Source: Streptomyces odontomachi | GTDB lineage: Bacteria > Actinomycetota > Actinomycetes > Streptomycetales > Streptomycetaceae | Length of the DNA stretch: 64,000 nucleotides | Reading direction: 5' to 3' | Assembly: GCF_024435355.1 (NCBI RefSeq) | Contig: NZ_JAMJWG010000016.1 | Span: forward strand, 1 to 64,000 | Shown: piece by piece, positions 51,246 through 59,123 of the stretch | How positions within the stretch are numbered: position 1 is the stretch's first letter | How the letters are laid out: the number at the start of each line of letters is the position of its first letter | Program-made: the position numbers and the translations under genes | Notes under the pieces: generated by a model | Databases searched by the model: none | Told to the model about the DNA's origin: nothing | The model's input: the letters and a program-made list of their open reading frames with translations, nothing else

Positions 51246-52481
51246 GTGACGGATGAGCCGAACGCAGGACCGACACGGGACGCCGGCCCCGTGGCCGGCG
51301 GTGCAGTGACCAGCGCCGACAGCGGCGCCCATGGCGCCAGCGCCGCCGGGACGGGCGGGGCCGGGGGTTCCGATCCCGTGCACGCGGGGCTCGTCGGCTG
51401 GCGGCAGGCGGCCGAGGCGGCGCTGTACGGGCCCGGGGGCTTTTACCTGCGCCCGGAGGGCCCGGCGGGCCACTTCCGGACCTCCGTGCACGCCTCACCG
51501 CTGTTCGCCGAGGCGGTGGCACGGCTGTTGTGCCGGGTCGACGAGGCGTTGGGCCACCCGGCCGAGCTGGCGTTCGTCGACATGGGCGCGGGCCGCGGCG
51601 AACTCGTGACCGCCGTCCTCAAGGCACTCCCCGCCGACGTGGCCCCCCGGGCACGCGGCTACGCAGTGGAACGAGCGGCGCCCCCTCGCCCGGCGCCCGG
51701 CACGCAGCCGGACAGCGCCGACGCCGCCGTGCCGACCTGGTGCACTGAGCCGCCGCACGGCGTCACCGGCCTGCTCTTCGCCAACGAATGGCTGGACAAC
51801 GTCCCGGTGGACGTCGTCGAGACCGACGCCGCCGGGGTGCCGCACCGCGTCCTCGTGCGCCCGGACGGCACCGAGGCGTTGGGGGACCCGGTCGGCGCCG
51901 GGCCCGACGCACGGTGGCTGGAGCGGTGGTGGCCGCTCGCGTCACGCCCCGGGCTGCGGGCGGAGATCGGCCGGCCGCGTGACGCCGCCTGGGCCGCGGC
52001 CGTCGGCTCGCTGCGCGCCGGTCTCGCGGTCGCCGTCGACTACCTGCACGTGCGGGCCGCCCGTCCGCCCTACGGCACGCTGACCGGCTTCCGGGAGGGC
52101 CGCGAGGTGCCCCCGGTCCCGGACGGCTCGTGCGACATCACGGCCCATGTGGCGCTGGACGCCTGCGCGGCGGCGGGCACGGGCGGCGCGGCGGGCGCGG
52201 GCGTACGCCCGGAGGACCATCCCCGTCTCGTCACCCAGCGTGCGATCCTCCAGGCGCTGGGCGTGCGCGGGGCGCGCCCACCACTGTCGCTGGCCGGCAC
52301 CGACCCCACTGCGTACGTGCGCGCCCTGGCCGCCGCGGGAGAGGCCGCCGAGCTGACCGCGCGGGACGGGCTCGGCGCCTTCGGCTGGCTGATGCAGCCG
52401 GTGGCGATGCCGTATCCCGCCGGGTTCCCCCATCTGCCACCCGAGCATCTGCCAGCCGAGCCGCCACACCGGCGCCCATAG
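51246..52481 (+). CDS. MidA/NDUFAF7-family SAM-dependent methyltransferase
   Basis: A 411-residue protein of the COG1565 (DUF185) family. Motif I is AFVDMGAGRGELVTAVLKAL; family segments include YGPGGFYLRP, FRTSVHASPLFAEAVARLL, GLLFANEWLDNVPVDVVE, VDYLH and CDITAHVALDAC, and the end DGLGAFGWLMQPV. GTG 51246. The mitochondrial member NDUFAF7 methylates an arginine of the NDUFS2 (NuoD) subunit of complex I. A solitary nuoD paralogue lies 2.2 kb downstream, making a similar role attractive. Divergent from the sensor kinase gene. Confidence 0.82.
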   Translation: MTDEPNAGPTRDAGPVAGGAVTSADSGAHGASAAGTGGAGGSDPVHAGLVGWRQAAEAALYGPGGFYLRPEGPAGHFRTSVHASPLFAEAVARLLCRVDEALGHPAELAFVDMGAGRGELVTAVLKALPADVAPRARGYAVERAAPPRPAPGTQPDSADAAVPTWCTEPPHGVTGLLFANEWLDNVPVDVVETDAAGVPHRVLVRPDGTEALGDPVGAGPDARWLERWWPLASRPGLRAEIGRPRDAAWAAAVGSLRAGLAVAVDYLHVRAARPPYGTLTGFREGREVPPVPDGSCDITAHVALDACAAAGTGGAAGAGVRPEDHPRLVTQRAILQALGVRGARPPLSLAGTDPTAYVRALAAAGEAAELTARDGLGAFGWLMQPVAMPYPAGFPHLPPEHLPAEPPHRRP

Positions 52482-52498
52482 GACCCCGTCCGGACCCG

Positions 52499-53254
52499 TC
52501 AGCCGGTCGAGGCGGCCGTATCCCCGTCTTCCCTGCCCCCTCCGTCTCCCCCGTCTCCCCCATTTCCTCCGTCTCCCCCATCTCCTCCGTCTCCCCCGTC
52601 GGCGTGCCCCTCGATCTTCACGAAGGCATCGATCACGTAGTCCAGCTCCGTCTCGGAGCCCTTTCGGGCGATCACCAGACGGCGCAACTCGGCGTCGAGG
52701 TTCTGCAACCGGTTCACGCACAGCATGGTGCTCAACCGCACCTGCCGCTCCGGATGGCGCAGCAGCCGCTCCACCGCGGCCCGGTGCCGTGGGCCGAGGG
52801 GTGGCTCCGCAGCCGTGCCCATGGCGAGCGCCACCACGTACGCGGACGTCAGCAGACGCAGGCCGCGGAGTACGGCGCGCGGCGCGGTGTCCTCGGCCAG
52901 CAGCTCGTCCAGCACGGTGTCCAGCGGCACCGTCGGCACCGCCTGCGCCACGGCTCGGGCCAGCTCGGCGACGGTCTCGGCATCGTCGCCGCTCACGGAC
53001 ACGCAGCGGGTGCCGTGAGCGTGGTGCTCCAACTCCCGTACGAGCGTGTCGTGATCCGGATCGGCCGCGTTCTCGCCCCCGTCGCGCGAGGGGGTTTCCA
53101 CCACCCACACCCGCTGAGTCGTCCCGCCGTGCTCGAACGGCTGGATGTAGTCGAGGCGCCAACCGCTTCGCGCGGCGAGAGCGGTCAGGGCGGCCGTGTC
53201 GGCGCTCTCGGCGAGCAGCAGGGTCCGCTCGCCGGCCGGTGCGCTGCCGCTCAT
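52499..53254 (-). CDS. Unknown protein, second gene of a coupled pair
   Basis: A 251-residue protein with no recognised domain. Residues 1-70 look alpha/beta (LLLAESADTAALTALAARSGWRLDYIQPFEHGGTTQRVWVVE), the middle is helical (AVAQAVPTVPLDTVLDELLA), and HPERQVRLSTMLCVNRLQNLDAELRRLV recalls a HEAT-like repeat. The tail is GDGGDGGDGGNGGDGGDGGG, from 9-bp repeats. ATG 53254 overlaps the stop of the upstream gene (ATGA). Tight convergence with the MidA gene (17 bp). Not known to me from the S. coelicolor locus. Confidence 0.7.
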   Translation of the reverse strand: MSGSAPAGERTLLLAESADTAALTALAARSGWRLDYIQPFEHGGTTQRVWVVETPSRDGGENAADPDHDTLVRELEHHAHGTRCVSVSGDDAETVAELARAVAQAVPTVPLDTVLDELLAEDTAPRAVLRGLRLLTSAYVVALAMGTAAEPPLGPRHRAAVERLLRHPERQVRLSTMLCVNRLQNLDAELRRLVIARKGSETELDYVIDAFVKIEGHADGGDGGDGGDGGNGGDGGDGGGREDGDTAASTG

Positions 53255-54570
53255 GCGTCGTCCTCCTCGTCCTCGTACGTCTCGTCGCTCTCGTCGCCTT
53301 CGTCGTACTCGTCGTCTTCGTCGTACTCGTCGTCGTCGCCGTCCTCGTCGCCCCAACTCGCCACGGGACGGCCGGCGGCATCGACGATGATCGGAAGGTC
53401 GCTGAAGTAGTCGTTGAAGGCGTTGGAGCGGTCCGGTTCCCCGCCGCCGACGGTCAGGTCCTCGAAGACCTCCCGCAGCTCCGGATCGGTCTCGGCGAGG
53501 GCCGTCTCCTCGGCGAGCCACGGATATCCGTACCAGTTGGCCAGGCGGGCCAGCTCCACGCGGACCTCGCGGGACGGGTGGCCGACGAAGTCCGCGAGCC
53601 GCCGGGTGCGACGGACGTCCCCGCACCACAGCCCGGCGTGGACGCGCAGCGTCGTCGGGTCCACGTCGTCGTACGGCACGTCCAGGTGGTGGGCCAACTC
53701 GCCCTCGCTCGACACGAGGAAGCCGTTCAGCGCGCCGATGACGTCCAGTGGCAGGTCGGTCGGGTAGTCGACGTCCAGTTCCTGGTTGAGCCGCTCCACC
53801 ACCGGGCGGTGGGAGGCGGGGGACGGCCGGTAGCGGACGGAGACGAACACCTCGTACCGGGTGTGGATCTCGAACGAGAGGTACGCACGTGAGTGCAGCA
53901 TGCGCCAGGTCATGGACGGGACACGGCCGAGCCGCTGGGCCTGCGAGTTGTTGTCCCTGCCGGCTGCGAGGAAGGCGATCGGGGAGGCCTGGAAGTCGTC
54001 ACGCAGCGGGTCGTTCGTCAGGGAGCTGGCCCAGTGGCCCGTCTCCGCGTACTGGACTCCGACGAAGTAGCGGTCCAGGTCGTGGCCGTTGAACTCGACC
54101 ATGTCGCCGGAGTACACGTTCGGTAGCGCGACCTGAGTGGTCCGCCCCAGGTACGCACGGGTGAAGCCGGCCATGTCCAGGTCGTTGAGCGCGGGCTTGG
54201 GGTGGCTGTGGGAGACGACCTCGGCCAGGGCCTCGGGCTCCGGCTCCACCGGGACCCACAGCCAGGCGAAGTAGAAGGACCCGAGTGCGCACCACAGGCG
54301 CGACGGATCGGCGGGGTCCAGGTACCAGTGCACCGGCACCTCGCTGGGGATGCCGCGCTGCTCCACTTCGGGCCCGGTGCCGACCAGGACCTTGCCCTCG
54401 CGGATACGCGCGTCCAGGGACTCGTCGGAACCGGTGCGCATGGTGCCGAAGAGGGACACCTCGTCTTTCGGGTCGTCATCCCACGCCGAGGGAGGACGCC
54501 AGCCGATGCCCAACCGGGCAGTGCGGGGCGAGGCGGTGAGCTCCGCCCACCAGGGGGGTATCTCCGTCAT
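53251..54570 (-). CDS. Unknown protein with acidic repeat tail, first gene of a coupled pair
   Basis: A 439-residue protein without recognised family. Notable: aromatic-rich core (VHWYLDPADPSRLWCALGSFYFAWLWVPVE), NGHDLDRYFVGVQYAETGHWAS, and near the C-terminus HPSREVRVELARLANWYGYPWLAEETALAETDPELREVFEDL, which looks like a HEAT/leucine-rich variant repeat also echoed in its partner. The end is a run of Asp, Glu and Tyr (DEYDEDDEYDEGDESDE). TACAGT 6 nt before ATG 54570 suggests a leaderless message. Translationally coupled to the next gene. Confidence 0.72.
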   Translation of the reverse strand: MTEIPPWWAELTASPRTARLGIGWRPPSAWDDDPKDEVSLFGTMRTGSDESLDARIREGKVLVGTGPEVEQRGIPSEVPVHWYLDPADPSRLWCALGSFYFAWLWVPVEPEPEALAEVVSHSHPKPALNDLDMAGFTRAYLGRTTQVALPNVYSGDMVEFNGHDLDRYFVGVQYAETGHWASSLTNDPLRDDFQASPIAFLAAGRDNNSQAQRLGRVPSMTWRMLHSRAYLSFEIHTRYEVFVSVRYRPSPASHRPVVERLNQELDVDYPTDLPLDVIGALNGFLVSSEGELAHHLDVPYDDVDPTTLRVHAGLWCGDVRRTRRLADFVGHPSREVRVELARLANWYGYPWLAEETALAETDPELREVFEDLTVGGGEPDRSNAFNDYFSDLPIIVDAAGRPVASWGDEDGDDDEYDEDDEYDEGDESDETYEDEEDDA

Positions 54571-54665
54571 GCGGAGACTGTAGGAGACACCACCGACATC
54601 ACCGGGCCGCCCCGGGAAACCGGCAATCCGGTTCTCCGAGCCTCTACGTGGCCTCCACGCGGCCC

Positions 54666-55820
54666 CTACTTGTCGATGTCTCCCACCACGAAGAACATCG
54701 ACCCGAGGATCGCCACCATGTCCGCGACCAGCGTGCCGGGCAGCAGCTCCGTGAGGACCTGGACGTTGTTGTACGAGGCCGAGCGAAGTTTCAGCCGGTA
54801 CGGGGTCTTCTCGCCGGTGGACACCAGGTAGTAGCCGTTGATGCCGAGCGGGTTCTCGGTCCAGGCGTACGTGTGCCCCTCGGGGGCCTTGAGCACCTTG
54901 GGGAGCCGCTGGTTGACCGGACCCGGCGGCAGGTCGGCGAGCCGGTCGAGGCAGGCGTCGGCGAGGTCGAGTGCGTTGTGCACCTGCTCCAGGAGGCACT
55001 CGAAACGCGCCAGGCAGTCACCCTCCTGCCGGACGGCCACCTTGAGGGTGTCCTGGAGCTCCCCGTACGCCAGGTACGGCTCGTCGCGGCGCAGGTCGAA
55101 GTCGACCCCCGAGGCGCGCGCCACCGGGCCGCTCGCGCCGTAGGCGTGCACGGTCTCGGGCGCCAGCACACCCACGCCCCTGGTCCGCCCGCGGAAGATC
55201 TCGTTGCCGAGCACCAGACGGTCGTAGACGTCGAGCCGGGAGCGCACGGAGGCGATCGTCCCGCGCGCGCGAGTGGTCCATCCGGCCGGAACGTCCTCCT
55301 TGAGGCCCCCGACCCGGTTGAACATGTAGTGCATCCGGCCGCCCGAGACCTCCTCCATCACCGCCTGGAGCTCCTCGCGCTCACGGAACGCGTGGAAGAC
55401 CGGGGTGATGCCACCGAGCTCCAGGGGATACGAGCCGAGGAACATCAGGTGGTTCAGGGCGCGGTTCAGCTCGGCGAGCAGGGTGCGCAGCCACACCGCG
55501 CGCTCGGGGACTTCCATGCCGAGCATGCGCTCGACGGCGAGCGCCACGCCCAGTTCGTTCGAGAAGGCGGAGAGCCAGTCGTGGCGATTGGCCAGCATGA
55601 TGATCTGGCGGTAGTCGCGCGCCTCGAAGAGCTTCTCTGCACCACGGTGCATATAGCCGATGACGGGCTCGGCCTGGAGGATCCGCTCGCCGTCCAGCAC
55701 CAGACGCAGCCGCAGCACACCGTGGGTCGACGGATGCTGCGGTCCGATGTTGAGCACCATGTCGGTGCTCTCCGCCGCACCACCGACCCCGACCGTGGTC
55801 TGTGTCCTGGGACTCATCAC
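54666..55820 (-). CDS. nuoD2: Solitary NADH dehydrogenase subunit D paralogue
   Basis: A 384-residue homologue of the 49-kDa NuoD subunit, which forms the quinone site of complex I. Conserved: LNIGPQHPSTHGVLRLRLVLDGE, GYMHRGAEKLFEARDYRQ, NRHDWLSAFSNELGVALAVERML, and the C-terminal SMFFVVGDIDK. No other nuo gene is adjacent, so it is an orphan paralogue as in other Streptomyces. GTG 55820, with ATG next to it, lies behind GGAGGAGA. A MidA-type methyltransferase gene is nearby. Whether it joins complex I is unknown. Confidence 0.93.
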   Translation of the reverse strand: MMSPRTQTTVGVGGAAESTDMVLNIGPQHPSTHGVLRLRLVLDGERILQAEPVIGYMHRGAEKLFEARDYRQIIMLANRHDWLSAFSNELGVALAVERMLGMEVPERAVWLRTLLAELNRALNHLMFLGSYPLELGGITPVFHAFREREELQAVMEEVSGGRMHYMFNRVGGLKEDVPAGWTTRARGTIASVRSRLDVYDRLVLGNEIFRGRTRGVGVLAPETVHAYGASGPVARASGVDFDLRRDEPYLAYGELQDTLKVAVRQEGDCLARFECLLEQVHNALDLADACLDRLADLPPGPVNQRLPKVLKAPEGHTYAWTENPLGINGYYLVSTGEKTPYRLKLRSASYNNVQVLTELLPGTLVADMVAILGSMFFVVGDIDK

Positions 55821-55837
55821 CGGCAGCGTCTCCTCCC

Positions 55838-55877
55838 ATGCTCATCGATGGGCCCACTTGCTCATCGATGGCCCACT
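55838..55877. repeat. Two ~20-bp tandem repeats between divergent genes
   Basis: GCTCATCGATGGGCCCACTT is followed directly by GCTCATCGATGGCCCACT, each centred on the palindrome ATCGAT. They lie between the nuoD paralogue and the divergent PH-domain operon, so they may be protein-binding sites. Confidence 0.6.
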
Positions 55878-55905
55878 GCCAGTGTCTCCTACGTACGCTT
55901 GCGGC

Positions 55906-56487
55906 ATGGAGACGGGGACTGGCGGCGCGATCGGATCCGGCGGGGCGGACGGGTCCCCAGTGGACGGGACCGGGACGGACGGGACCGGGACGGGCGCGTC
56001 CGAGACGGGCGGGTCCCGGCAGCCCGGGGACGGATGGCTCGGGTTGCCGCGCGGGCTGCTGCGGATGCGCCAGCTGATACTGGTCGCGTGGCTGGTGCCG
56101 GCGACGGTGGCCGCCGGCGTGTTGCCGGGAGTGCTCGCCGGGCCCGGCTGGGCGGGGTGCGCGGTCGTACCGTTCGCGGCACTCCTGGCCGGCCACCGCA
56201 TGCTGGTGCGCAACTGGCGTTCCTGGAAGTACGCCGAACGGGCCGATGACCTGCTGATCAGCCGGGGCGTGCTGTGGCGCGAGGAGACGGTCGTGCCGTA
56301 CGGCCGGATGCAACTCGTGGAGGTCACCTCCGGACCCGTCGAGCGGTACTTCGGCCTGGCCGGCCTCCAACTGCACACCGCGGCCGCGGCGACCGACGCC
56401 CGTATCCCCGGCCTGCTGCCCGAGGAGGCCGAGCGCCTCCGGGACCGCCTCACCGAACTCGGCGAGGCCCGATCGGCGGGGCTGTGA
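55906..56487 (+). CDS. bPH2-domain membrane protein (YdbS-like)
   Basis: A 193-residue protein. A Gly/Thr/Asp-rich N-terminal tail (about 1-45) precedes two membrane helices (LILVAWLVPATVAAGVLPGVLAG and CAVVPFAALLAGHRMLV), then a bacterial PH domain (RADDLLISRGVLWREETVVPYGRMQLVEVTSGPVERYFGLAGLQLHTA). In Bacillus, the paired YdbS and YdbT proteins form such a two-gene unit and help resist certain bacteriocins; here the neighbouring gene is the YdbT-like partner, overlapping by GTGA. Confidence 0.88.
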   Translation: METGTGGAIGSGGADGSPVDGTGTDGTGTGASETGGSRQPGDGWLGLPRGLLRMRQLILVAWLVPATVAAGVLPGVLAGPGWAGCAVVPFAALLAGHRMLVRNWRSWKYAERADDLLISRGVLWREETVVPYGRMQLVEVTSGPVERYFGLAGLQLHTAAAATDARIPGLLPEEAERLRDRLTELGEARSAGL

Positions 56488-57989
56488 CGACCGCCGGGAC
56501 GGACGGGGCGCAGGACAACGCGCGACCCGTGGGCGACACGCCGGGGGCGGGTGGCATGCCGGGGGCGGGCGGCACGGCAGGGGCGGGAGGCACGGCGCGC
56601 GTGGGCGTGGGTGGCACACCGGGCGCGGGCGGCTCCCCGCGCGCAGACGGCTCCCCGGGCGAAGCGGGGACGCCTGCCCAGCGCGCCCCCGAGCCCGTCA
56701 CCGCCGGGATGGAACGGCGCCTGCACCCGATCACCCCATGGCGTCGCGCCTGGGCGCCCATCGCGCTGGTGATCGGCTGGGCGGTGCACGACCCCGACAC
56801 GGTGCAGCACCGGGTCTCCCAGCTCACCACCGCCGCGCTGCTCGCCGGCATCGCGGTACTGGTTGCGGGCGGCGCCCTGTACGGGTTCCTGACCTGGTGG
56901 TTCACCCACTTCGCCGTCACCGACACGGAGCTGCGGATCCGCACCGGACTGGTCTTCCGGCGCACCGCGCACATCCGACTCGACCGCTTGCAGGCGGTGG
57001 ACGTCACGCAGCCCCTGCTGGCCCGTTTCGTCGGCGTGGTCAAACTCAAGCTGGACGTCGTCGGCACGGACAAGAAGGACGAACTGGCCTACCTGGGCGA
57101 ACGCGACGCCCGGGAGCTACGCGCCGAGCTGCTCGCCCGCGCCGCCGGTTTCGCCCCCGAGACGGCGCACACGGTGGGCGAGGCACCGGCCCGCCAACTG
57201 CTGCACGTGCCACCGCGCACCCTGGCGCTCTCGGTCGCGCTGACCGGCTCCGCCTGGGGGCCGGTGGTCGTCGCGCTGGTCGTTCCGCCGGTGCTGTGGG
57301 TGCTCACGCACAGCCCGTGGACGGTCATCGCAGTGGCCCTGCCGCTGCTGGGCGGTGCGGGCGCGCGGAGCGTGGGCCGGTTCATCGCCGAGTACGACTG
57401 GACGGTGGCCGAGTCCCCCGACGGCCTGCGCATCGACCACGGCCTGCTCGACCGGGAGCACGAGACGGTGCCGCCGGGCCGGGTGCAGGCCGTCCGCATC
57501 ATCGAACCGCTGCTGTGGCGCCGGCTCGGCTGGGCGCGCGTCGAACTGGACGTGGCGGGCTCGTCCAACTCCGTCCTGCTGCCGGTCGCGCCGCGCACCG
57601 CCGTGCCGGGCCTGATCGCCCGGGTGCTTCCGGGGGTGACGGCGCCGCAGGACTTCTCTCCTTCGCCCCGGCGGGCACGGTGGTGCGTGCCCGTCTGGTG
57701 GCGGGGTTACGGGTTCGCGGTCACCGAGGCGGTGTTCGCCGCGCGCCACGGGCTGCTGCGGCGCAGCGTGTCCCTGGTGCCGCACGCGAAGGTGCAGAGC
57801 GTCCGGCTGGTGCAGGGACCCTGGCGACGGGCCTGGGGGCTGGCCGACGTCCACGTGGACACCGGTGCGGGCAGCACCGTGTCGGCCCACCTGCGGGACG
57901 GCGCGGAGGCCGAGACCCTTCTCTATGCCCAGGCCGACCGTTCCCGCACGGGCCGGCGCACCGCACGGCCCGACCGGTGGATGGCGTAG
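56484..57989 (+). CDS. bPH2-domain membrane protein (YdbT-like)
   Basis: A 501-residue protein with three bacterial PH2 domains and membrane helices between them. After an 80-residue Gly/Ala/Thr tail come helices (APIALVIGWAV, LLAGIAVLVAGGALYGFLTWW), PH domain 1 (DTELRIRTGLVFRRTAHIRLDRLQAVDVTQPLLARFVGV), more helices, domain 2 (DGLRIDHGLLDREHETVPPGRVQAVRIIEPLLWRRLGW) and domain 3 (AVFAARHGLLRRSVSLVPHAKVQSVRLVQGPWRRAWGL). GTG 56484 overlaps the stop of the YdbS-like gene. Function in Streptomyces unknown; probably envelope protection. Confidence 0.9.
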   Translation: MTTAGTDGAQDNARPVGDTPGAGGMPGAGGTAGAGGTARVGVGGTPGAGGSPRADGSPGEAGTPAQRAPEPVTAGMERRLHPITPWRRAWAPIALVIGWAVHDPDTVQHRVSQLTTAALLAGIAVLVAGGALYGFLTWWFTHFAVTDTELRIRTGLVFRRTAHIRLDRLQAVDVTQPLLARFVGVVKLKLDVVGTDKKDELAYLGERDARELRAELLARAAGFAPETAHTVGEAPARQLLHVPPRTLALSVALTGSAWGPVVVALVVPPVLWVLTHSPWTVIAVALPLLGGAGARSVGRFIAEYDWTVAESPDGLRIDHGLLDREHETVPPGRVQAVRIIEPLLWRRLGWARVELDVAGSSNSVLLPVAPRTAVPGLIARVLPGVTAPQDFSPSPRRARWCVPVWWRGYGFAVTEAVFAARHGLLRRSVSLVPHAKVQSVRLVQGPWRRAWGLADVHVDTGAGSTVSAHLRDGAEAETLLYAQADRSRTGRRTARPDRWMA

Positions 57990-58018
57990 AGCCCGGCCTT
58001 CGGTACCGCCGGCCCCGG

Positions 58019-58951
58019 CTAGCCGGGCTCCATGAGCAACTCCGCCATGTGCTCAGCGAATGCCGTGAGCCGGGCCAGCTCTGCTCCGCCGCGCGCGATC
58101 CGGAATCTGTGGCGGTGGCCCCACAGCGCGCCTTCGACGGCACGGAACTGGGCCCAGCGCCGGACACGTGCACGATCGAGTTCCGCGGCCTCGGCGAAGA
58201 CGTCCACCGTGTGGTGGATGGCCTTGCGGACGTCGTCCGCTGCGAGGAAGGCCAGCGCCCGCGTCTTGAGCAGCGTGCCACCGTCGTATCCGGGGTCTCC
58301 CACGTATCCCTTGGGGTCGACGGCCAGCCATGGCTCACGGTCGGCCCGCAGGATGTTCCCGGGGTGGAGGTCGCCGTGGACGAGGCTGTGCGGCTGGCTG
58401 CGGCCCAGTTCACGCACGGTCGCCACAGCGGCGTCGACCAGGCGCTGCGGCATGCTGTGGGCCACCTGCGCGGCGTCCTTGCGCAGCTGCTCCTCCCAGC
58501 CCTCGGCCTGGTCCGCAAGCCGGGGCAGGCCGGGTGGTGCGGGCACGGCCAGCCGGCGGCTGATCCGTCCGGCGACCCTCGCCACCTCCTCGCCGCCTTC
58601 GAGCTCCGCCAGGGTCGTGCTCCTGACCCGTTCGAGCAGCATCGCGAAACGTTCGTCGTCGCGCTCGTACAGCAGGACGGCACCACGCCCGCCCCACGCC
58701 GCGAATCCGTCCGGCTCGTGGACGTTACCGGGGTGCGGATACGACACCTTCAGCACCGCAGGTCCCTCGGCCCGGCGTCGCACCGGGACGACGACCCCGA
58801 CGCCCCCGTGCATGACCGCACCGTCCGGCACGCACCCCCAGCGCTCCAGCAGCTCGTCCACGATCCCGGGCAGCTCGGCGATCCAAGCCGCCCCGGCCGC
58901 TCCCTCGCGCTCGACGGTGTACCGCACGAACGCTTCCGGTACCACGATCAT
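58019..58951 (-). CDS. APH(6)-like aminoglycoside/hydroxyurea phosphotransferase
   Basis: A 310-residue kinase of the streptomycin 6-phosphotransferase/hydroxyurea kinase family (APH_6_hur). Seen: AVLKVSYPHP (ATP Lys), AVLLYERDDERFAMLLERV, the catalytic loop SLVHGDLHPGNILRA and the family's AVDPKGYVGDPGYDGGTLL. It closely follows family architecture from ATG 58951. In producers these genes confer self-resistance; elsewhere they are intrinsic and often silent. No biosynthetic genes are near, so a resistance role is only possible. Confidence 0.88.
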   Translation of the reverse strand: MIVVPEAFVRYTVEREGAAGAAWIAELPGIVDELLERWGCVPDGAVMHGGVGVVVPVRRRAEGPAVLKVSYPHPGNVHEPDGFAAWGGRGAVLLYERDDERFAMLLERVRSTTLAELEGGEEVARVAGRISRRLAVPAPPGLPRLADQAEGWEEQLRKDAAQVAHSMPQRLVDAAVATVRELGRSQPHSLVHGDLHPGNILRADREPWLAVDPKGYVGDPGYDGGTLLKTRALAFLAADDVRKAIHHTVDVFAEAAELDRARVRRWAQFRAVEGALWGHRHRFRIARGGAELARLTAFAEHMAELLMEPG

Positions 58952-59003
58952 CTGGGCACCCTACGCGCCACCCCGATGCCGCCCCTCCCTGAGAAGCGAC
59001 GTT

Positions 59004-59063
59004 CCGCAGGCCGCCTCAAGGACGGGGCTCCTAAGAGCGACGCTCCTTAAGAGACGCCTGCGG
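59004..59063 (-). terminator. Stem-loop region downstream of the coiled-coil gene
   Basis: CCGCAGGC (59004-59011) pairs with GCCTGCGG (59056-59063) around a 44-nt loop that contains a further GAGCGACGCTC hairpin. It lies in the 172-bp gap between two minus-strand genes. Confidence 0.4.
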
Positions 59064-59123
59064 GTGAAGAGAGAGCTGCGGGGCTCTTTATAGGACGGGG
59101 ACGGGGGCGGGGACGGGGACTGT

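Noticed and set aside
58019..58951. Calling the APH(6)-like gene a streptomycin resistance gene
   Set aside because: Family match is good, but no streptomycin biosynthetic or other resistance genes are nearby and substrate cannot be read from sequence.
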